This document shows positions 58,316 to 64,000 of a stretch of 64,000 bases of DNA, piece after piece. The position numbers and the translations under genes are program-made. The notes beneath the pieces were generated by a model. That model was not told the DNA's origin. It was given only the letters and a program-made list of their open reading frames with translations, and did not search any database. The number at the start of each line of letters is the position of its first letter. The stretch's first letter is position 1. This stretch comes from Polytrichum commune (Eukaryota > Streptophyta > Polytrichopsida > Polytrichales > Polytrichaceae): positions 20,881,501 through 20,945,500 of the forward strand of contig OX485805.1 in NCBI GenBank assembly GCA_950295325.1. Direction: 5' to 3'.

Positions 58316-59295
58316 TGATGTAACCCCTATGCCGCCAAGATGGCAAACTTCAACCCGGCTTCGATGACTCTAACCAACTCAAAGGTCGATGCCGAGCACA
58401 ACAACTCCCTGCATCCCAAGTTGTTGATGCCCAACACCGTCCATTGGCTACCAAATTGGGCAAAGGTTCAACCATCCCTCTCTCAAGTGCTCTCTCTCAC
58501 CATAGTGCAGCACTAGGAGCCCAACAAGACACTGCCATCCCCATAGCCCACAACAATCCTTCCCTCCGGCGTTTTCAGTTCCCCCTCTTCCTTCTTGCCT
58601 CTCAGTAGACCATGCTGCGCGAGCATGTTGTGTACCTCAACAATAGAGGGGGTGGGGCGCCATGCCGCCTTCAAGGGTTTGAAACGTAGGCGTGAATGCA
58701 AATTGCCTCTGCCCTCTCATCCCATCAATTCGGCACTTCCTCCCGCCATTAGCAATCTTGACCCTAGTCACCTCCTGGGTAGATAAGGTTTGAATAAGTC
58801 AGCAGCTCTCCTCACCTCGTCGAGTCACCTTGATTGCTCCTACTCCTCCCTCTCTATGAGCCACTCAAACCGCTCACAGGTTGAGTTAAGGCCCACAATC
58901 TACAAAAATGAAGAAGTTAGTGGTTAGAATTAGTCAATATATAGGTGGGTATTAGTTTTTGAGACATTTACATGTGGATGCGAGTTGTGTAAGAAATTGA
59001 TATTAGGTCTGGACCAACCCGGGTTCTAATCCGGTTGGTTACATTGACAAGTGCTATCCCAAATTGAGCTAGTGATAAAGCATGAATAATCTATAGGCGG
59101 ATACAAAGAAGATGTTACTACGCGGGTGTGCGTAGAATCTTCTCAAGTATTTTTTATCTTTTAGAAACATGTTATTATTTACCCACGTGAAGTAATCAAA
59201 CTGCTCGCGGTTGGGTTAAGATTCGTGGTCTAAGTAGAAAGAATGTTAATTAATAGAAATCAGATTTAGGTTAATTAGTTAGTATGAAGAAAGGT
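58316..59295. other. Gene-free stretch between two LTRs
   Basis: A block at 58865-58960 recurs degenerately at 59188-59283 (CAAACCGCTCACAGGTTGAG against CAAACTGCTCGCGGTTGGG). Possibly remains of the interior of another retrotransposon, but no gag or pol motif is readable. Confidence 0.35.
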
Positions 59296-59655
59296 AGATA
59301 ATGGATGAAGAACAACGAAACACAACGTCGAAAGGATGAATGATAGCGGAGGACGACGCTGAATGCATGAATGGCAGCGTAGGACGATGTCGAATAGATG
59401 AAGAACAACGTAATGCGACGTCGAATGGATAAATGACAATATGGCACGACGTCGAATGGATGAAAGACAACGTAGGACGACCCCGAAGGGATGAATGGCA
59501 GCGTAAGACAACGTCAAACAAGGGAATGACAGTGCAAGACGACGTTGGACGTAGGACAACAACAAACAAAGGATGATATTAAACGGATGAAATTTCAAGT
59601 GGATGAAAGCATAAACGTAGGACAACAATGAACGGAAGATGATGTCAGCGGATGA
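59296..59655 (+). repeat. Minisatellite, about 34-bp unit
   Basis: About ten degenerate copies of a unit like GGATGAATGACAGCGTAGG followed by ACGACGTCGAA. The minus-strand frames of 96 and 117 codons across it simply translate the repeat and are not genes. Confidence 0.8.
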
Positions 59656-60305
59656 GATGGCAAGCGGATGAAGGCCATTGGATCAACCGGTTGGCAAACC
59701 AAGACCGTTGGATCTAGGGGTTTAAATGATGGCGGCTAGGGTTGTGGCGGCTGTGGTGGCCAACCGTTAGATGTATGTATGACTTGATCTACGGATAAGA
59801 AGACTTGATGGTTGGAAGGGGTAGTCCCCCGAAGGGAACACGGGGCTCATTCTCACTCTCTCATTTTAGTGGTTAGGACTAGACTTCTCTCTCTCTCTCT
59901 CACTCTTGTAGTTAGCACGACTCTTCTCTTTAGCCCTCTTCATGTAAGTAGATGCAATTAGTTGTTGAAGTATAGAATAGGATTGATGAACAAAAGAGTT
60001 TTTGAGCCCTATAAATGTTGAATATCAGGGCTTTTGAACCCTATGAATGTTGAATGATATGATTTTGAATCCTATTGTAGAAATATGTTATTGTCTAATT
60101 GCATGAGCTTTAATATCCTAAGTTATTGGATGTTAGTTAATGGTTATTTAATCTTTCCTTCCAGTAGTTCTTACTTTAGTCTATACACTAGTTTATGTGT
60201 TAGTCTTTACATTATTGTTAGATCATTCCTCTGTAATAATTTTCGGGGGACGTTAAAATCCCCCCCCACGAACTTATAGGGGGCATGTCAGAGAAAAAAA
60301 CAAGG
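59656..60305. other. Gene-free stretch before the solo LTR
   Basis: It contains a CT repeat (about 59885-59902) in an otherwise unremarkable stretch and a poly-C tract at about 60259-60266. No gene is recognised. Confidence 0.35.
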
Positions 60306-60994
60306 ATGCCTGTGAGCCCAAAATGGTGCCCACATGTGGTGATTAACTCTTCGAACCCAATTTGTGTTTGACTTTGATGTGTTATGTTTATTCACAAAAC
60401 ATAAAAAGAGTGAAGTGTGGTGTGGATTTAAGTTTAGGCATTAGAATGTGTTGTGTGATTATTTCAAGGTTAAATTCAATAAGAGTATGCCTTGATAATG
60501 TGAGTAGGGGGTAAGGTGAAGCAAGGTGAGCTCCGCGGGTTAAATGCCCACTTTTGGATCCACCTTGTTAGTTTAGGAAGAAGGAAGCTTGGTGGAAGGG
60601 GATTAGTCCCTACTTTAGAGGTGAAGGTTAAGGGATTGTGATTGGAGGTGCTAATCCTCTCACCCTATCCTTACCTCTCTCTCCCTCTCTCCCTCTTTAC
60701 TACTTAAGGTGGTTTCTCTCTTATTTTCCTCTCTCTCCATCAAGCGCTCTCAAGGGAGCAAGCTCTTAAGAGCTTGAGCCACGTGTGTGGGTTACTAGTC
60801 TTAGTGAAGCTAAGTAGTTAAGATCCCTCTCTTATACCTCCCAAGCGGGGGAAACTCTTAGAGTTTAATGCCATATGTGAGATTAGGTAGAAGTTAATGA
60901 AGTTAGAATGTTAGGACTAGCTTGGACCATTAGGGAATTGAGGTGATTAATGTGTGTAGATAGTTGCTTAGAGGGTTAGCTTAGGGTGGCCAAG

Positions 60995-61434
60995 GCTGGT
61001 TTGAACTGGTAGCGTTGGGCTAACTCTGGACTGTGGCCGAAGCTGGTCCTAACTTGGTAGAACTGGAGCTAACTTTGGACTGTGGCCAAGGCTGGTTGAA
61101 CTGGTAGCGCTGGAGCTAACTCTGGACTGTGGCCGAAGCTGGTCCTAACTTGGTAGAACTGGAGCTAACTCTGGACTGTGGCCAAGGCTGGTTGAACTGG
61201 TAGCGCTGGAGCTAACTCTGGACTGTGGCCGAAGCTGGTCCTAACTTGGTAGAACTGGGCTAACTCTGGACTGTGGCCGAAGCTGGTCCTAACTTGGTAG
61301 AACTGGAGCTAACTTTGGACTGTGGCCAAGGCTGGTTGAACTGGTAGCGCTGGGCTAACTCTGGACTGTGGCCGAAGCTGGTCCTAATCTGGTTGAACTG
61401 GTAGCGTTGGAGCTAACTCTGGGCTGTGGCCGAT
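60995..61434 (+). repeat. Nine-unit minisatellite inside the solo LTR
   Basis: Nine units of 46-58 bp of two types: A with GCTGGTCCTAACTTGG and B with GCTGGTTGAACTGG, both followed by GCTAACTCTGGACTGTGGCC. The order is B A B A B A A B and a final A/B hybrid. The alternation shows that the array grew mainly by duplicating an A-B pair. Confidence 0.9.
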
Positions 61435-61694
61435 AGCTACTACTAGCTGGGATTGGTTAGTGGATACTAGTTAGTGGCCTAAAGCTTGGCTTAATTTTGG
61501 GTGGCATCACCAAGATTAAATGACGGCCACGTCACACTACCTTTTGATGACGTGGTACATGTGTGGATGTTGGATTTATTAGACTAGATAGTTTTAGGTG
61601 TTGCTCCACAAGTAAGTGTAATTGAGATTGATTATTGAGAACAATGTTTTAAACACTTGCATCCTCTTGATCAAAATAACTTACATTTACAAGA

Positions 61695-61865
61695 ATGGAG
61701 AAGATGAATGATCCTAACAAGGGGAAGGCAAGGGAAGTGAAGATTAAGGGTGCTAGAGGCATATCTTTAATGGCATGTGTGGCCAAGGGTGCAGGGTGGA
61801 CCCTAGAGAAGGCTAATGCCCCACTTGTTCAAGAAACAAGCAATAATAAAGTATCACAATCTTGA
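61695..61865 (+). CDS. LTR-encoded conserved mini-protein (56 aa), unknown function
   Basis: I do not recognise this protein. It starts MEKMNDPNKGKAREVKIKGA, a basic N-terminus, continues into the core GISLMACVAKGAGWTLE (residues 22-38) and ends in a polar tail. The N-terminus matches the short frame at 2747-2824 and the core matches the frame at 2858-3070 of the intact element. Here both parts form one continuous frame. The core codons differ from the intact element mostly at third positions while the amino acids are kept, which is evidence of past selection on the protein. It lies in the 3' part of the LTR, at the same relative place as in the intact element. The Cys and Trp in the core are kept. 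Role unknown. Confidence 0.6.
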   Translation: MEKMNDPNKGKAREVKIKGARGISLMACVAKGAGWTLEKANAPLVQETSNNKVSQS

Positions 61866-61994
61866 GCCATGGGATATTCATTAACATGGAGGGTACCTAC
61901 CATGATATTGTGAATTTGGTGCTACACATGTGACTCACAAAACCATCACCCGGACTAGGACGCTTAAGGGTGGTGGGTTTGGCCTCACAATGCC

Positions 61995-62925
61995 CGCCCC
62001 CCCCACGCCGATGGTGTCATCGACAGACATGGTTGTCACTGTTCCGTCCATCGCGAACGACGCATAACACATGCACATGCCATAATACACAGGTGATTCA
62101 CATCGTCATCAACGGTGCTAGAGTGTGAGCAAGAGCAACTAGTTTTGAGCTCTTAGTGCAATGATTTATATTAAAAATAAACACGTTAGAGTAATAAAGA
62201 ATATTCTTAAGCCTAGATATAGTAATGTCAAAAATTACAAAGTCACAAAAATTACAAAAGTTTTATTCAAAATAATAAATTCTTCAATCAATTGTTGTAT
62301 AAATCAAAATTATTGAAAAACCAACATCTCCCACAACAAGAAGATTTCACCACGAGAGATTTGATAAACAAATGAAATTCATCCATATCATTCATTCATC
62401 ATTCATTCACCATTCATCCAAAAAGAACTTTCTTTGGACATTGTTAAAGATGCCTTGAAAAAATGAATGATTTTTTTTGCTTATTTAAAAAAATCATTTA
62501 CAAAAAATATTTGATTTATTGACTGCAAAAACTTTGTTAACTATCCCAGAGGTTGGTTTAATGTGTTTTGGAACCAAAGAATACCTTGAAGGTTCATTTG
62601 GAGATATGTAACAAACAATTTTACAATGTTGTTTGGATGTGGTTAAGTGTTTCTTAGAACTGAGGAGCTCTCTCAAGATTCATTTGTAGCATAGTAAGAT
62701 TTCATCCTACAATATTGTGAGGCTAAATTCAGCCTTTTCTTATATCTTTATTTCATGTTTACAATTTTACAAATGATTTGAATGGTCCTTGAAGTGCCAT
62801 AAACAATTTCTACCATAAAGCAATTAGAATTTAAGGTATGTGGCATCTACTCCAATTGAAAATTCTATATCCACCTCTGCACATAAATGGTTTTACTATT
62901 TACCACAAGACAAATACAAAAAATC
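61995..62925. other. Gene-free stretch
   Basis: The sequence resumes with a C-rich stretch split by the solo LTR. The remainder is AT-rich with CATTCATTCA repeats near 62385-62420. It probably includes 3' flank of the minus-strand SWIM frame. No other feature is seen. Confidence 0.35.
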
Positions 62926-64000
62926 TTATAGATTGCTACCTACAAGAAGTAACTTCACTTCATCAAAACTCAGACTTGGTGCATGTATATATTTGTCGTT
63001 TTCTAAGTTTGCCTTGCAAATAAACCCAAAGACATAATATAAATGCTTGCAGTTTACCCAAGATTTCCTACTACCAAGTGCAGCCGTACTCATGGTGATA
63101 AAGTCTTCGCAAATACAAGCAGGAAAATCCGAAATTGTGATTCGATAAACCTTTTGGTTGGAAAAGATACTAGAGATCAAAGTTATCACTATGCCATAGC
63201 CAATGTATGGAATAACGACAATAGAATCAATGACTGCATTCAAGTTCCGTGTTGTCTCCCATTTGTTGCGGTGGTCAACTGTGGGCGCATTAGGATTACG
63301 CCGAATGGTTCTTCCCAATCGCTTGGTGGGGTGCATATCACCGTCAAATGGTTGCACATCACTATCTAGTTGCTTTGAGTGTAGGAAGGACACATTTTTT
63401 CATGTATCGTCTTCATTGAAGAGGTGGAGTGTTGGTTCGCCTACATCTTCAGTTTGCAATTGAAATCTTGCTTCCTGTAGAAAAAGAATCTCTGATTTTG
63501 TGAGATGTGTCCCACATGCAATAGGCCATACATTTGGAAGAGGAGGCCAATTGTGAACCCACTTAACCTTAGAGCCTCCAACACAACGCAATAGGTCATC
63601 TGCACAAAACCAGAAATCAAAGTTGATAATGGCCTTGGTTCCATATTATGTTATGCGGCCGTTGTAGGTAGGTGCTACCGTTCCACTCTTGCTTGACTTG
63701 TTTATCTTGGCCCCGCATCTCTTCTTCATCCCGATTTGAACTCCGTGACAAGTCTTCCCTTCTTTTTTACACCTAGCAATGTGCCATAGTGAAGGGTTGC
63801 AGTTTGTTTCAAGTATTTTGGTAGCATGTCGACATACTGTGTTTGGTTCTCCTTCTTGTGTTGACACTGGCGTTGGCGTTGGCGTTGGTATTGTTGTCGA
63901 TGCATCTCCTTCTGTGTGTGCTTTGATTGACCGAGTCTGAACTCTAGGTGTAGAAAAATTCACTGTATCGTGGCGATGAGAGTCGTTGTCTGATCCAGGA
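62926..64000 (-). pseudogene. SWIM-type zinc-finger protein, partial, two in-frame stops
   Basis: One minus-strand frame is open from the window edge to 62926 except for TAA at 63646-63648 and TGA at 63400-63402. The last third holds a SWIM zinc finger: CIC (in FPACICEDF), then a spacer of about 20 residues, then CKH (in WVNCKHLYYVFGF), the CxC...CxH pattern. A charged end (SFDEVKLLL) follows. The upstream part has a Thr-Pro repeat and a Cys/His-rich stretch (ARCKKEGKTCHG region). SWIM domains bind DNA or proteins and are common in MULE/FAR1-type transposases and related plant proteins. The stops may mark decay or unrecognised introns: splice-like sites occur (TTTTGTGCAG near 63602 and TTTTTCTACAG near 63478, minus strand), but I could not find a set with matching phases. 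The 5' end lies outside the window. Confidence 0.55.

Larger units (their letters stand above)
60311..61989 (+). mobile_element. Solo LTR (1679 bp) with target duplication ATGCC
   Basis: It starts TGTGAGCCCAAAATGG and ends GGTGGGTTTGGCCTCACA, flanked by perfect ATGCC copies (60306-60310 and 61990-61994). It shares the first 35 bp, the ATAAAAAGAGTGAAG block and the last 250 bp with the LTRs of the intact element but is otherwise diverged. It therefore belongs to a sister family that lost its interior by LTR-LTR recombination. It encodes the mini-protein and carries its own minisatellite. Confidence 0.92.

Noticed and set aside
56847..58320. Calling the 56852 LTR a clean solo LTR
   Set aside because: The 5-bp flanks (TCGAC and TGATG) do not match, so the insertion history is unclear; it is listed only as a diverged LTR.
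59275..59628. 117-codon and 96-codon minus-strand frames
   Set aside because: They read through a 34-bp minisatellite and show only its periodic translation.
1..64000. CRISPR arrays, rRNA or intact tRNA genes
   Set aside because: None seen. The tandem arrays here are long-unit minisatellites or duplications, and the only tRNA-like sequence is a SINE head.

Overview
The window looks like nuclear DNA of a land plant. It holds a plant-style Ty3 LTR retrotransposon, a GDP-fucose protein O-fucosyltransferase-like gene split by GT-AG introns, a SWIM zinc-finger reading frame, and many small DNA transposons, SINEs and simple repeats. A DD34E Tc1 relic and a pogo/Tigger-like fragment would be unusual in a flowering plant, so a non-seed plant (moss, lycophyte or fern) is possible. 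This placement is inference; nothing here fixes the species. There are no operons, CRISPR arrays or bacterial features.

Layout. 1-12.9 kb: an almost perfectly preserved Ty3 element (1282-12475, 5-bp target duplication GTCTT, LTRs of 1992 bp differing at one site seen by eye) sits in older repeat DNA bounded by inverted repeat arms. 13-31 kb: gene-free, filled with relics: a tRNA-derived SINE, CACTA-like elements, two adjacent Harbinger-like MITEs, and local tandem duplications. 32-40 kb: the only convincing cellular gene, a seven-exon O-fucosyltransferase-like gene (CDS 35157-40084, 622 codons). It lies downstream of a presumed 5' leader/intron region that carries a tandem array; introns 2 and 4 also carry tandem duplications. 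40-56 kb: repeat-rich DNA with a Mutator-like foldback element, a third Harbinger-like MITE, a pogo/Tigger-like remnant, a Tc1 pseudogene and a long hairpin. 56.8-62 kb: two more LTRs related to the intact element, one a clear solo LTR with target duplication ATGCC. 62.9-64 kb: a minus-strand SWIM zinc-finger reading frame that runs off the window edge and is interrupted by two in-frame stops.

The most interesting observation is a small protein encoded inside the LTRs. The intact element and the diverged solo LTR both encode a peptide with the core GISLxACVAKxAGWTLE. Over 17 core codons, 15 amino acids are identical although 11 of those 15 codons differ by synonymous changes. That pattern points to protein-level selection on an LTR-encoded mini-protein that I do not recognise.
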